This document shows, piece after piece, positions 10,448-19,342 of a stretch of 34,317 bases of DNA (the stretch's first letter is position 1; every line of letters begins with the position of its first letter). A model generated the notes under the pieces. That model was not told where the DNA came from and did not search any database. It saw only the letters and a program-made list of their open reading frames with translations. The position numbers were made by a program, and so were the translations under genes. The DNA is from Lingula anatina (Eukaryota > Brachiopoda > Lingulata > Lingulida > Lingulidae): the NCBI RefSeq assembly GCF_001039355.2, contig NW_019775635.1, positions 1,702,360 through 1,736,676 of the forward strand, read 5' to 3'.

Positions 10448-12128
10448 TTTTGGGTGGAGGGGTTATTATTTGAAGATTTAATAATGATGTATTCTACAAC
10501 CTCCTCACTGACATCATCTCATTGTAAACAAACTTCATAATTTTTTTTCCATACTCCAGGAGCCAGTCCACATTCACCTCCCAGCAGCAGAAATGGACGA
10601 CCAGGATGAATTTGGTAGCGGGGAATTTTCTGTCACCAAAAACATGTCCTTGCTTCAGGACACCACAATGTTAGGGGTGAAAGGCAAAGTGAAGGAGTCC
10701 AATTTGCATGAACTGTCCATGTAAGAATCCATGAGAATTCTTCAGCTTTGTTTAGATTGATTGACTACAAGGAGATGTGCTGATTTAATTCCTTTAGTTT
10801 TTTAAAGGAAACATTCCTAATTATCCTTTACATAAAAACTAAGTTTGTAGCAAGGATTATATGTTCATAAACCTCAAAAAAGTATATGGGACACAGACAC
10901 AAATTAAAAACAAGAAGGGTTGAGATGAAAAATTCCACAAATAATATCTTTAAGTTGATATTGTTGATGTCATTTTATGAAGTTAATTACCTAAAAGAAT
11001 ATAACGTGCATTAGAGACACAAACAGAAAAATCCCAGAGATTGTCTTTTTAAGTTGGTGTCATTTTATTAAGGGAAATTCATGTGTTGCAGATATGGTAA
11101 GATATTTTTATGTGAAAAGTTGTATTTATGATATTTTTATTCAGGGAAGAGCTACTTGCAGAACAATCAAAAACAAGAACTGAAAAGAAAAGATTACGAA
11201 AATTTTTGCGAGAGTTTGAAGATGATTTCCTGAAGGAAAATGGAAGGTTTGTTGAAACATCAGCATTGAGGAAGGTTTGATGAAAAGAAATGAAAGCAAA
11301 ATGCATTATTTGTACTTACTGATGGTATATGATGAAGATTTCTTTGAATGTTGAAATAACTTCAACTCTGAATGGTTAAATTAAAATAAGGATTTCACAT
11401 TTTCTTAAGATTATAGTTGTTCATAAAGTTTACTTCATCGATGACTTATAACATACCAGCCGTTCTGGAAAAATTGATTTGATTTTCAAAGGCAGAAAAT
11501 ATTTCTGAATTCTTAAGATCAGTAAAGTGAAGATACTGCTTTTTTGATGAGTTAAAGGAAACACATATATAGTGGATTTAATTGTCTGTCATTTCAGGAA
11601 AGTGCAGAAGGAGGACAGACTACCCATGAGCACAGAGTATAATGACTATAAAGTAAGTGTTGTGACTGGCCTTTACTCTGCTGGAAAACCTTGGAAGGTT
11701 GTTGTTAATGTAGGGCAGATATTGCGTTCACTAACAGTGCCATGAAAGTGATATCCTGTTTATAATGCAGTATGTGGATCTGGTAGCCAGGGAGGGGGGA
11801 TTCGTACAAACTACCTTTCTTGCCTGGAAAAGGTCCACTCTGGGTAAATATTGATCTAGGTATAATGAAGGCTTCGTGGTAAAAGGTCAGCTTTTTTCGA
11901 AAAAAGACCCTCACTATGAAATTGTTGGCTGCTAACCAGTATGTGGAGCCACGTGTCAGTATAGCTGAATATGCATATTTAGTCTTCATTGGCACCTTCA
12001 GAGATGTTTAGAGAGCTTATTTTCATCAGTTTTAATCAAAGTTTTGTTGTCCTTTCCAGCAAATCAAGGCCAGACTGAAACTCCTGGACGCTCTTATTTC
12101 TAAACATGATCCCAGCAGCACCATATGA
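1027..12128 (+). CDS. FAM13: FAM13-family protein, 3' half of gene (5' end outside window)
   Basis: The spliced exons encode about 374 C-terminal residues of a FAM13A/B/C-type protein. Without the duplicated block the exons are (63+59+59+82+36+182 nt), then 9338-9421, 9606-9689, 10042-10131, 10560-10720, 11145-11246, 11598-11652 and 12060-12128 (TGA 12126-12128); all junctions are GT-AG and keep frame. Diagnostic blocks seen in order are KKKIKHFEETFEAEHGYR, a PSQQDKSSKPEIKRYMNDLAK segment, LMRPLYDRYRNIKRTLAKP, ESNLHELSMEELL, EKKRLRKFLREFEDDFLKEN and IKARLKLLDALISKHD, which match the order and spacing I know from the C-terminal region of human FAM13A. These segments are highly charged and probably coiled coil. 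Vertebrate FAM13A and B carry an N-terminal RhoGAP domain; whether this gene does cannot be seen. Invertebrates usually have one FAM13, so A, B or C is not assigned. The family call is secure; molecular function is not shown by this part. Confidence 0.93.
1105..1306. mobile_element. MITE-like inverted-repeat element, about 202 bp (second copy 5590-5791)
   Basis: The left end TAAAAACTTGAAAATTTAGT and the right end, read on the opposite strand, TAAAAACTTGAAAGTTTCGT, match over about 22 bp with two or three differences. The inside is AT-rich, repeats the motif CTTGAAAATTT and has no ORF. It lies in a FAM13 intron and recurs in the second tandem unit only because the whole unit is duplicated. No clear target-site duplication was found, so the class is open. 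Confidence 0.55.
2954..2989 (+). other. FAM13: 36-nt symmetric cassette exon of FAM13 (first copy; second at 7420-7455)
   Basis: A pyrimidine tract and CAG precede 36 nt, followed by a GTAAGC donor; the phase is 1 on both sides. Inclusion adds 12 residues (about LLVSEDQANQHS) between the KSRKELK helix and the LKEDSHMDQ segment. Skipping joins LK directly to RLKEDSH with the frame kept. It is thus a plausible alternative cassette exon, but use in transcripts cannot be judged from DNA. Confidence 0.6.
3099..3344. mobile_element. Hairpin MITE of 246 bp, GGGCTGTTCAGAATGA ends (second copy 7565-7810)
   Basis: The two halves are imperfect reverse complements over almost the full length. The ends are GGGCTGTTCAGAATGATTA and, on the other strand, GGTACTGTTCAGAATGAGTT; the inner arms match around AATACAATCAGATTAAC. 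Flanks are TTA on the left and TTT on the right, close to a 3-bp target-site duplication. G-rich ends with a 3-bp target are typical of PIF/Harbinger-derived MITEs; that class assignment is inference. It lies in the intron before the 182-nt FAM13 exon. Confidence 0.75.
3463..3611. repeat. Short inverted repeat in FAM13 intron
   Basis: Left arm TTAAACTGGACTGGTCCACT and right arm (opposite strand) TTAACTGGACTGGTTCACC pair over roughly 20 bp around a loop of about 100 bp. The second tandem unit carries a more decayed version near 7927-8058. It could be another small MITE; evidence is thin. Confidence 0.35.
5312..5439. mobile_element. Second copy of the GGGCYC-TAACT foldback element
   Basis: Same hairpin as at 827-954, carried in the second unit of the 4.5-kb duplication, with a few substitutions. 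It is not an independent insertion. Confidence 0.55.
5512..8966 (+). CDS. FAM13: FAM13 exon block, second tandem copy (six exons)
   Basis: Exons are 5512-5574, 6236-6294, 6638-6696, 7015-7096, 7420-7455 and 8785-8966, with lengths identical to the first copy (63, 59, 59, 82, 36, 182 nt) and intact splice sites. Coding differences from copy 1 are few: synonymous changes in the third, fourth and sixth exons, plus three conservative changes (Ala to Thr in the 36-nt exon, Asp to Glu and Ile to Met in the 182-nt exon). Its last exon ends in phase 0 and joins correctly to the single-copy exon at 9338, so this copy is the one that continues into the rest of the gene. Confidence 0.87.
6718..6745 (+). 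repeat. AG/GA microsatellite
   Basis: About 13 uninterrupted GA units in a FAM13 intron of the second tandem unit. The first unit has only about five units at the same place (near 2251-2264), one of the clearest length differences between the two. Confidence 0.9.
7565..7810. mobile_element. Second copy of the 246-bp hairpin MITE
   Basis: Same element as at 3099-3344, at the equivalent place in the second tandem unit, with about a dozen substitutions. The flanking sequence is also shared, so it moved with the duplication. Confidence 0.75.
9338..12128 (+). CDS. FAM13: FAM13 C-terminal exons, single copy, to the stop codon
   Basis: Seven exons outside the duplication: 9338-9421 (MMNREQVQDEKLAVQKVLLQ...), 9606-9689 (VTKPEKELMRPLYDRYRNIK...), 10042-10131, 10560-10720 (acidic, ending ESNLHELSM), 11145-11246 (EELLAEQSKTRTEKKRLRKF...), 11598-11652 (KVQKEDRLPMSTEYNDYK) and 12060-12128 (QIKARLKLLDALISKHDPSS, then TI and stop). 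The pattern of a PLYDRYR motif, then a low-complexity acidic stretch, then the RLRK/EFE helix, the KEDR-PM-EY-Y motif and a final KA-L-LLE/D-LISK helix is the family signature I recognise. The C-terminus ends only a few residues beyond the last helix, as in known members. Confidence 0.93.
10408..10450 (+). repeat. TTTA microsatellite
   Basis: Roughly ten TTTA units in the FAM13 intron between the exons at 10042-10131 and 10560-10720. Confidence 0.9.
11795..11863 (+). repeat. Degenerate dispersed repeat (related copy 14904-14989)
   Basis: A G-run, then GCCTGGAAAAGGTCCACTCT, then AATATTGATCTAGGT. The related stretch at 14904-14989 has a G-run, GGCTAGGAAAAGATCTACTC and AATACTTGATCTAGGT. The two share order and spacing at reduced identity, which suggests an old interspersed repeat of unknown class. 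One copy is in the last FAM13 intron, the other lies between FAM13 and the first GPX gene. Confidence 0.5.
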
Positions 12129-13021
12129 CCTAGTATAGGTGGCGCCACATTCTACAGTAAGTTTGCCTGACCACTGGACAAGTTTGGTCGCAGTGAAGAT
12201 GGCAGGATGGCGTGCATTGAATGCTGGGTACTGAAAGCCAGTCATCCTTACACAGCGGTGAAGGGAGCCTGAGGACCTCGTCGTGTTCTTAACAGAAGTT
12301 GCATTCCATGATTGCAGTGTGGAAACCAAAGCTTATTTTTGCTAGAAAACTTCTGCTGCAGATATGCACAGAAATATTGTGTATGCTATAATGTATACAA
12401 TAATACAAATATAGTAATCATGACAGCATGTCAGTGTAGTATTGCAGTGTAGTATTGCTACACTAAGATTTATAAATTTGTTGAAGTATGGATTTTGCAG
12501 TTTGCATACAACTGAAAGTTGTGAAGTGAACTTTTTTGATGGCAGCTGCAAAATGTCATAACAAGAAGAGAGTTAGTAGTTAAATATAATATTAAGGGCA
12601 ACTCAAAGGCCAGTGGGGTTGTACATTGTTATATTAATTCCAGAAAAAGAACATTGAACAATGAAAAATGAAATGGACTAGTAAAATATAACCTGTAGAT
12701 AGAAAACCTCACAGGAAGTTTCTGGCAGAATCCAAACGTGATTTTGTTCAGGTGACAGGCAGCAAGTACCACTACAAATTCTCAAAAAAAAAAAAAAAAA
12801 AAAAATCAAAATCATTTTATTGAAATAAGCACGTTAATGTGTAAATTCAGTATTTTGCCCCTTGTGCATATCTTACAAGTCTCATGCCTTGTGCTGAAAC
12901 ACTTTTTTTAACACAAGAAAATGTAAAATCCTTCCATTAGATATTTTCTTGGAGTGAATTTCTGTGCTTGCCTTCCTAAGTATACCAGTGTTTACCTGTG
13001 CAGGTGTTAGACAGACAAGTC

Positions 13022-13163
13022 CAGGGCTCAGTAACTCGATAGCATCGCAAATTGCAAATAGCGATATCACCTCTTATTTCGAGGCTATTATATGGGGCGA
13101 GTAAATCCCCAAGTTATGGAATAGAGTTGCAATTTGTGATGCTTTAAAGTTACAGAGCCCTGG
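13022..13163. mobile_element. Foldback/MITE-like element in FAM13 3' UTR
   Basis: The left arm (CCAGGGCTCAGTAACTCGAT, then AGCATCGCAAATTGCAA) and the right arm on the opposite strand (CCAGGGCTCTGTAACTTTAA, then AGCATCACAAATTGCAA) match over about 37 bp. Termini and internal TTATGGAAT-type motifs resemble the element at 827-954, so it is probably the same family. If the 3' UTR call is right, the mRNA would contain a long hairpin here. Confidence 0.65.
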
Positions 13164-13623
13164 GTTTAATGCTGTATCTGACATGGTTACATTAGTGTCT
13201 CTTTGGCAGCGTGACAAGACAGGTGTTATATATGAGGAGGAACAGGTTCAAATATCTGGGTTGTTTTCAGCCTTTGTTAAAACCTTGATTAAGTATAGTG
13301 GCAGGAGAAATTTACTCGGTTGAGACATTTTCAGCAGCTTTGAGTAACTTTGAGAGTTGAACCTTTATGATAAAAATTATTATGTTAGTTGCAGTGTGTG
13401 CCTGAATTTCATCACCACTTGAAAAATATTCTCCACGAAAGCATGTGACAGAATTGAACTCTGATGAATTGAGAACAATAAGACTGTGATATAGCCATAC
13501 CCAGTGCCATCCAAAGTTTTTGAAATGTGTTCACTAAAACAACCCCTCTACAAGTCCCTCTTCTTGCTAGTAATGTATGTTCAGGGAAATTGTTCCAACC
13601 AAATCTCACATCTGTCACATTTT

Positions 13624-13805
13624 ATATCCTATGTGATTATCCTAATATCCTACACGGTTATCCTAAAATCCTACACAGTTACCCTACTATCCTACTCAGT
13701 TATCCTAATATCCTACATAGTTATCCTGAAATCCTACACGGTTATCCTTAATATCCTACTCGGTTATCCTAATATCCTGCAGGATTATCCTAATATCCTT
13801 CATGT
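13624..13805 (+). repeat. 20-bp minisatellite, about nine units
   Basis: Units approximate GTTATCCTAATATCCTACAC and drift by a few bases each (ACCCTACTATCC, ATCCTGAAATCC). Because 20 is not a multiple of 3, the open frames across it (peptides rich in YPNILH) simply rotate frame and are not evidence of coding. It lies inside the presumed FAM13 3' UTR. Confidence 0.9.
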
Positions 13806-14808
13806 CTATACCACTCTTGAACTTACCCTGAACTTCAAATGCTGATAGTGACACTGGTTTAGAGGAAAGTTGCTGTCTGTGCTCAGAAATTTGGGTGATG
13901 GAGCCTTTGTGTAGGATGAAATTTCATTATAAACAAGTTTATTTCAGGTTGTTACAGTGGAAATGTGCATGGGTCTGTAGATGTAAGATACTAATCCGTC
14001 CATTAGCTACTTCCCATTGCATTGGTCCTTGTGTTTTGACTAAGGGCAAAGAATGAAGATTACTAATGTTTTCTATTTTTGAAATGAAATGTGTCATATT
14101 TCAAAATCATTTTTGAGTACACTGAAAATACACTTTAAGGTTAAAGGTTAACAGTAACAGGAGTGATGACAAGGTCAAGGTCAAAACCTGATTTTGGAAT
14201 TGCCTGTACCTGAGGGAATCTTCATTGTTTCCACAGTGCTTTCACTGTTCTTCACAGATTTTTGCAACACTGCCTGAATCTAAAGGTTGTTTTGGTGATA
14301 AAACATATCTTTTTTTGTTTCTATATATAATTGTTTCACTAATTGTCTTTTCTACAACTTATTTTTGCATAAATCCAGATGTCTGTCACTTAATCTTTCA
14401 GTAGTCTTATCAAGATTTACATTGTATATTTGTATAGAATGTTAAGTATATTGGTACCAAAGTGTCAAGTAATGTATATTCTCTGCAGCATGTTACTTGA
14501 GAGAAATCCATGGACATTACTAGTGATTTTGAAAGCCAGGATAAAAATTTATATTTGTACGTTTAAAGACATTAACTGTATTGTCTTAGATTGGAAATTT
14601 TGCCAAAGATGAGCAGGACTGGCATCCACTAAAAAAAAGGATCCTGCTTTGTAACCTAGAGTAAAATTACAAGATTTTTGTGGGATCTGAAAAAGTGGCA
14701 GAATATATTGATGAAAGGTATCTCCACTGTGCTTCATCTGATTTAGCCACATCAATATACTGTTTGTGAAACTTGAATACACACAAGCATACACAGTACT
14801 TTATGGTA

Positions 14809-14814
14809 AATAAA
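14809..14814 (+). terminator. FAM13: Polyadenylation signal AATAAA, likely FAM13
   Basis: AATAAA followed within 20 nt by a GT-rich stretch. It is the last strong signal on this strand before the convergent GPX gene. Confidence 0.5.
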
Positions 14815-15060
14815 GTTTGTACATTTTAAAACTTAAAACTGACTTCACTTGTGGTTTTTACATCAGTTGAGCTGTATTATGACCATGTAGTCTATGTTAA
14901 CAGGTGGGGGGGGGGGGGCTAATATATGAAGAATCTGCCCGTTTGGCTAGGAAAAGATCTACTCTGAATCAAATACTTGATCTAGGTTGCGCAATTTGAT
15001 AATCAAGTGTCTTCAAACAAAACGGTATTGTTTCCATTTAAACTCAGGAAAAGAAAGAAG

Positions 15061-15250
15061 AAAACGGCATTTTGTGAAAATGTATCTCTTTATTCAGGTT
15101 ACGTGTAGATCTCATATCCATCGTCACGGTAGCAGACAGTGGCTGAATGCACTTAGAAGACCTCTGTCTGCTGTGAGACGTCTCAAGTCAGACTGTCTGT
15201 ATACCAGTTGTCAGCCTGGCCATCATATTGGAGGAGAAATACACAGAACA
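15061..15250 (-). promoter_or_regulatory. GPX3: Conserved GPX 3'-UTR block with candidate SECIS, copy A
   Basis: About 190 nt downstream of the stop differ at only about three positions from the block at 20207-20396. In mRNA sense it contains ATGA (15223-15226), 13 nt, AA (15208-15209), then TGAC (15187-15190). That is the order of SECIS core quartet, apical adenines and 3' quartet, with the 13-nt spacing of GPX SECIS elements. CTCCAA and TTGAG outside the quartets can pair as helix I. By hand, helix II pairs poorly (GGC/GTC and CTG/CAG with mismatches), so the exact fold is uncertain. A second hairpin with a perfect 9-bp stem (AGCAGACAG/CTGTCTGCT) lies at 15131-15172. AATAAA (plus strand TTTATT 15089-15094) follows. 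Confidence 0.5.
15089..15094 (-). terminator. GPX3: Polyadenylation signal, GPX copy A
   Basis: AATAAA in mRNA sense (CCTGAATAAAGAG), about 195 nt after the stop codon and conserved in copy B. The conserved block stops about 30 nt later, near the expected cleavage site. Confidence 0.7.
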
Positions 15251-15286
15251 CTGAAAATATACAACAGTTTAACAATTTTATCAATT

Positions 15287-16013
15287 CTAATAATTAAGTC
15301 TCGCCTTCCAAACGAGATCGTTAACAATTTGTTTCACTCTTGGGTCCAGTGGATTCACTCTGGGAGCAAGCCTGTAACGCGGGCGTCCCCGGTGGTCCAG
15401 CAGAAATTTCTCAAAATTCCAAGTTATGTCGTTCACCTTGATTGGCGTCCAGAACAGCTTCTTTGGGTCGCCAATGGTTTCCGATACGGGTGGACAGGCG
15501 GACTGGAAATGGTCAAAACTCAACGGTTATCAAATACAAATGTTATCTTTCAAATGCATCTTTTAAGATATAATTAAAATATAAAATTCAGTAGATCACT
15601 TTAAGTTTCGTTTTTTGTACGATTCTCGTTACAAGTATAGGGTCTTTCCACTTTCTTCCCACTTAAAACGTGGATTTTAAAAGAATTCAGTACAACATAG
15701 AAAAGAAATGTTTTAGTACCTTTAGAAATGTGAACAATGGGTTTTCATCAGGCCCGTTGACGTCTGTTTTAGCCATGAGTCTGAAGTTTGGCTCAAAACC
15801 TTTCCCAGGGCGCACAAACTTCAGACTGTTATAGATCTCCGAGGCGTTGGCGCCCGGTTCCTGGAGGCCGAACTGATTGCTGGGATACCCTATGACGTCA
15901 AAGTATCCCAAGTGTTCTTCAACAAGTGCATTCAAACCAAAATACTGGGGTGTGCTTCCTAAGAATGACAGGAAATAAAGCTATTTAATTGCATGTAGTT
16001 CATACATGGTAGC

Positions 16014-16052
<39 letters not shown>

Positions 16053-18340
16053 GTCATGTAATCTGCGGATTCTTTCCATTGCCTACCTCAGGCAATGCCC
16101 AGGCAATCCTCTCACTTTTCAACCCAGATGTATATATTAACAGGTTCCGTTTCGATATTTTTACATACTGACCAGAGTGTAGAATGGGTTTATTGTTCAA
16201 AGCCCAAAGGCATGACCTTTTTTCATCCGTTAGTTAACAATTCAATATACAGTGACACCGCATTACGAACAGGATATCCCGTTTGTAAATCCAACAAGTG
16301 TACGCTGTATACAGCATATGGTGTAGCATATAAAAGTGATGTTACTTTTTAACGGTTTTTTAAAGTTCAGATGTTCCTAACTCGGTTTCACCAATGAGCA
16401 CATTGGTTTCACTCTCAGTCTGTGTTCGTGTAAAGCCATTGGAACGGCAGGCACGCACAGAACGTGTGTATATAGAAGAAAGAATGAGCCCTCTTTCTCT
16501 CGCTGTTGTAATTTGCTTTTTGTTAAATTTTTCAGCATCCATTTCCAAATTTGTCACACACACTGGATTCATCAAAAGAGGAGCCGTAAGCACTTTGTTT
16601 TTCTCCAGTCTGCCAGCATAATGACGGTCGTCCTAAGTTCGTGTTTGTGTCCAAATTAGGGCGCTTCAACCGGACAATAAAAATAATTAATCTCTATCTC
16701 TCTATGCCACGTGCCACGCAAACTTAGCACGCAAATACAACCACCGTGTTACAGAAAGTTACTCTGACAGATTGCTTTCAGAACTATTACGTCTACGTAT
16801 GTCATTTGCCGAGATTAAAGAATGTCTTACACTTGAAGGTTTTCGCCTGGTTCAGGGAGGTACTGTGGCAAGCGTCACCTCAATTACAGGAGAGAGAAAT
16901 AAATACAGTGGAAAACACATTTGTTGTACAAAACACGAAGGAAATGAAATTAATTTATTTACTCAGGCTTACGACTGTACAAATAAGGGTGTGCCTATAT
17001 GATTCGACAGGTCAGTACAAACTACAAACATGATGGAGCGAGTACGTGTAATCCATCAGTTCTACACGACTGTAGTATATCGTACTAAATAGACCAAAAA
17101 GCATAACATTTTGTATATTAGAAATCCTATTTTTTAAATATTTAAAACCATTCATGTTGCAACGCTACAATCTTTCCTAAATACTACACTCAGATGCAGG
17201 GGAAACAGTGTGGTACAAAATCTGAATTTTCCTGCCTTTATTGTACCTAAGTTATACATTGAAGCTTCACGTATAAAATCTGAATGCTTATTTATCATCA
17301 TAATGTGAAGGTTCGCAGTCAGGAATATTTCTCTGTTAGATTAACAGAACTGGGAAATGTCTGTTGTCAACAGCACTCAAAGTACCAGCTTCCTAATTTG
17401 TATGGATGTGTCGATGACGCCATCCATATACGAGCTAACGGTAGTTATCTAATTCTAAAACTGAGATAATGGCTCATTTTTCCAACGAGTTTCCCAGCAA
17501 ACGCACCATGAAGGCTGCGTCTCACTGCTTAATAGAGGATGCGTCCATGTAGACTAATGCTATATTAACAACAATCCATGGACGTGGCAGCGCGTCAAAT
17601 CAATAGACTGTGCGGTTATTTTTTCTGATTAATTCGCTGTTTCACAGAACAGAAAGTACACGAATACCAACACAAATATGGATAAATATGGATATAGGGT
17701 TTAACTCGTATACTCTGGTTAAAAGTTTGTTTATAATTCTGTAAGGTACAAAACCATTTTTGTTCACACGGACGCGACAACTTGTTTGTGGTAACCTCCC
17801 GTATCACCTGCAGCGACTATAGCAAACTTACTGAATTCTTATTTATCCAGAGTCCCTAAACTTACACTTTTATTTATAAATATTAAACTGAACAGACGAA
17901 TGATGAGTCAAACAATTATATGAAAAAAAAATGGATTGCGTTCAAAACTTTCATTTTCTAAAAAAAAATTATAATAAATAAAGATAACAAAGCAACCCGC
18001 ATTATTGCCAGCATTTACATCCTTGTATAAATGTACTGAACACGTTAAACAGGTTATCACTCATAAAATATCAAGGAACTAATGCCAGGGATTAAAACTG
18101 CAACAATATGCACCATAGTCAATCATATTGGCACTAACAAAATGACCTACCTCAGAAAGAAGCCACATTGGTGACCATCACGGCTTTACCATAATATTCC
18201 TGGAGGTTTACCGCCTGCCCGTCCGCCAAAGCAGTGTCAGTGAATTGGTGAATAGAGCCTTTCCTGGGGTCACACTGGGAGATCTGCCCCAGGGTCCCCG
18301 GGAGACACAAGAGCAGGGAGAGGCCCACCAGACGCTCCAT
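15287..18340 (-). CDS. GPX3: Secreted selenocysteine glutathione peroxidase, copy A (GPX3/5/6 type)
   Basis: Three coding exons on the minus strand: 18340-18151, 15958-15720 and 15502-15287 (TAG), giving 214 aa with the TGA at 18152-18154 read as Sec63. The start is [19 protein letters not shown], a clean signal peptide, so the enzyme is exported. The active-site context is VMVTNVASF-Sec-G, with an intron right after the first base of the Gly codon. NQFGLQEPG and [14 protein letters not shown] supply the catalytic Gln, Trp and Asn known for the family. [13 protein letters not shown] is the conserved block of GPX1/2/3. It reduces hydrogen and lipid peroxides with thiols such as glutathione. 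PSNQFG replaces the usual PCNQFG. The first intron is 2.2 kb, against 0.44 kb in copy B. Copy B is about 80% identical; both face the same way. Confidence 0.93.
15959..18150 (-). other. GPX3: First intron of GPX copy A (2.2 kb)
   Basis: GT-AG intron (minus strand GTAGGT ... TTCTTAG). It contains a TTA microsatellite at about 16014-16050. From about 16060 to 17820 the base composition is less AT-rich, with short open frames that match nothing I know. A terminus-like CAGTGACACCGCATTACGAA preceded by TA starts at 16250, but no partner end was found. The equivalent intron of copy B is only 436 bp, so insertion of mobile DNA here is likely. Confidence 0.6.
16014..16050 (+). repeat. TTA/ATT microsatellite
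   Basis: About 12 ATT units within the first intron of GPX copy A. Confidence 0.9.
18152..18154 (-). other. GPX3: Selenocysteine codon (TGA), GPX copy A
   Basis: The in-frame TGA follows the codons for NVASF and precedes a Gly codon split by the intron. This is exactly the position of Sec in animal glutathione peroxidases. The frame stays open through the remaining two exons, so TGA is decoded rather than terminating. Confidence 0.92.
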
Positions 18341-18555
18341 ATGGCTGGCCTCCTCTCACAGAGAATGTCGAGCAAACGCTGCTCTGGTGTGACAAGATAT
18401 CTCCCACTGCGTCGATAGGTTGAGATGATGAATAGGATCTATAGCAGTGCTTGCACTTAGGCCACGGGAAATTAGATTGATAGTTTACGTGGTTGTGTTT
18501 GTTTTCATCGTGAGGACTAAATTAGAATATTGGATATACAGTTAAACTGTTGAAG

Positions 18556-18558
18556 TTC

Positions 18559-18606
<48 letters not shown>

Positions 18607-18607
18607 T
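18556..18607 (+). repeat. ATT microsatellite between the two GPX genes
   Basis: About 17 ATT units. It lies upstream (5') of GPX copy A. Confidence 0.9.
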
Positions 18608-19342
18608 AGATAAATGACTGTTGTTGTGAATATTTTTTGAGTTTGGGGTATCTTAAATGTCATACATTCTTAATTTGCATTCTAGTTATCTTTATAACTT
18701 CTTGGATTGCATGAACGGCTTCATCTTTACCAAAATTTGAAGGGAAGTCAAGGGAATGTTCATGAGGGAAGCGAAATAGTACAAACCCATACTGAAACAA
18801 ACCAAAACAGTGAAAGTAAAATGTCGGCAGTTCAGTTAAACAGATACTTAAATATCACAATAACTTGTCCACGCTCAGTATATTCACGAACCTGGTAAAA
18901 CAATGGTCATTATTCTTAGTCGGCAAATAAGGAGTGCTACTTTATTTCTGACCTGCTCTCTCTGTAGAACATGGGGCCGGGCACGCTATTTCGCGATTGT
19001 CCTTTTATTTCTTAGCCCACTCATTTTTTTTTTTTTTTTTTTGTTTGGGGGGGGGGGGGGCTCGTGCATCGGTTTAATGGTTACACACCTGTCAGTTATG
19101 AATAATTAGTGTTGTCCTTTCATGCTTATTTACGAAAAAAAATGAAACTATTTTTTCACTGTCTTTTATTGGCAACTCGTTCACATGGGTTAACCACGAA
19201 ATATTTGAGGGAAGCCGTAACTTGTGTCCTTTCCTTGTGGTATTGTGTTTACTGCATGGTGCGAAATATTTGCCATTACTTTAACAGAAAATCTAACGGT
19301 AATCGCTGACGTATAAAGGATAGTGAAAACTGTCATCAGTAA

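Larger units (their letters stand above)
12129..14835 (+). other. FAM13: FAM13 3' UTR (inferred), with a polyadenylation signal at 14809-14814
   Basis: After the stop codon there is no gene-like ORF for 2.7 kb. The stretch holds an A-run (about 12783-12805), a foldback element (13022-13163) and a 20-bp minisatellite (13624-13805). AATAAA at 14809-14814 is followed by a GT-rich stretch (AGTTTGTACATT), a plausible cleavage region. Earlier cleavage sites may also be used. The convergent GPX gene ends only about 230 bp further on, which limits how far this UTR can run. Confidence 0.55.

Noticed and set aside
12783-12805. A-run as the poly(A) tail of a processed pseudogene
   Set aside because: No coding or UTR similarity upstream and no target duplication recognised; it may be a simple homopolymer.
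13624-13805. Possible CRISPR-like array
   Set aside because: The repeats are contiguous 20-bp units with no spacers, in animal DNA; this is a minisatellite.
13504-13845. Open frames with repeated YPNILH/YPKIL peptides
   Set aside because: They are the translation of a 20-bp minisatellite in a 3' UTR; the unit is not a multiple of three and the peptide pattern changes frame.
14987-15577. Plus-strand ORF of 196 aa
   Set aside because: It covers the antisense of the GPX copy A last exon and 3' UTR; the minus-strand reading matches a known family with splice sites.
18152-18340. GPX copy A as a truncated pseudogene ending at TGA
   Set aside because: The TGA is at the family's Sec position and the frame continues through two intact downstream exons with correct splice sites and catalytic residues.
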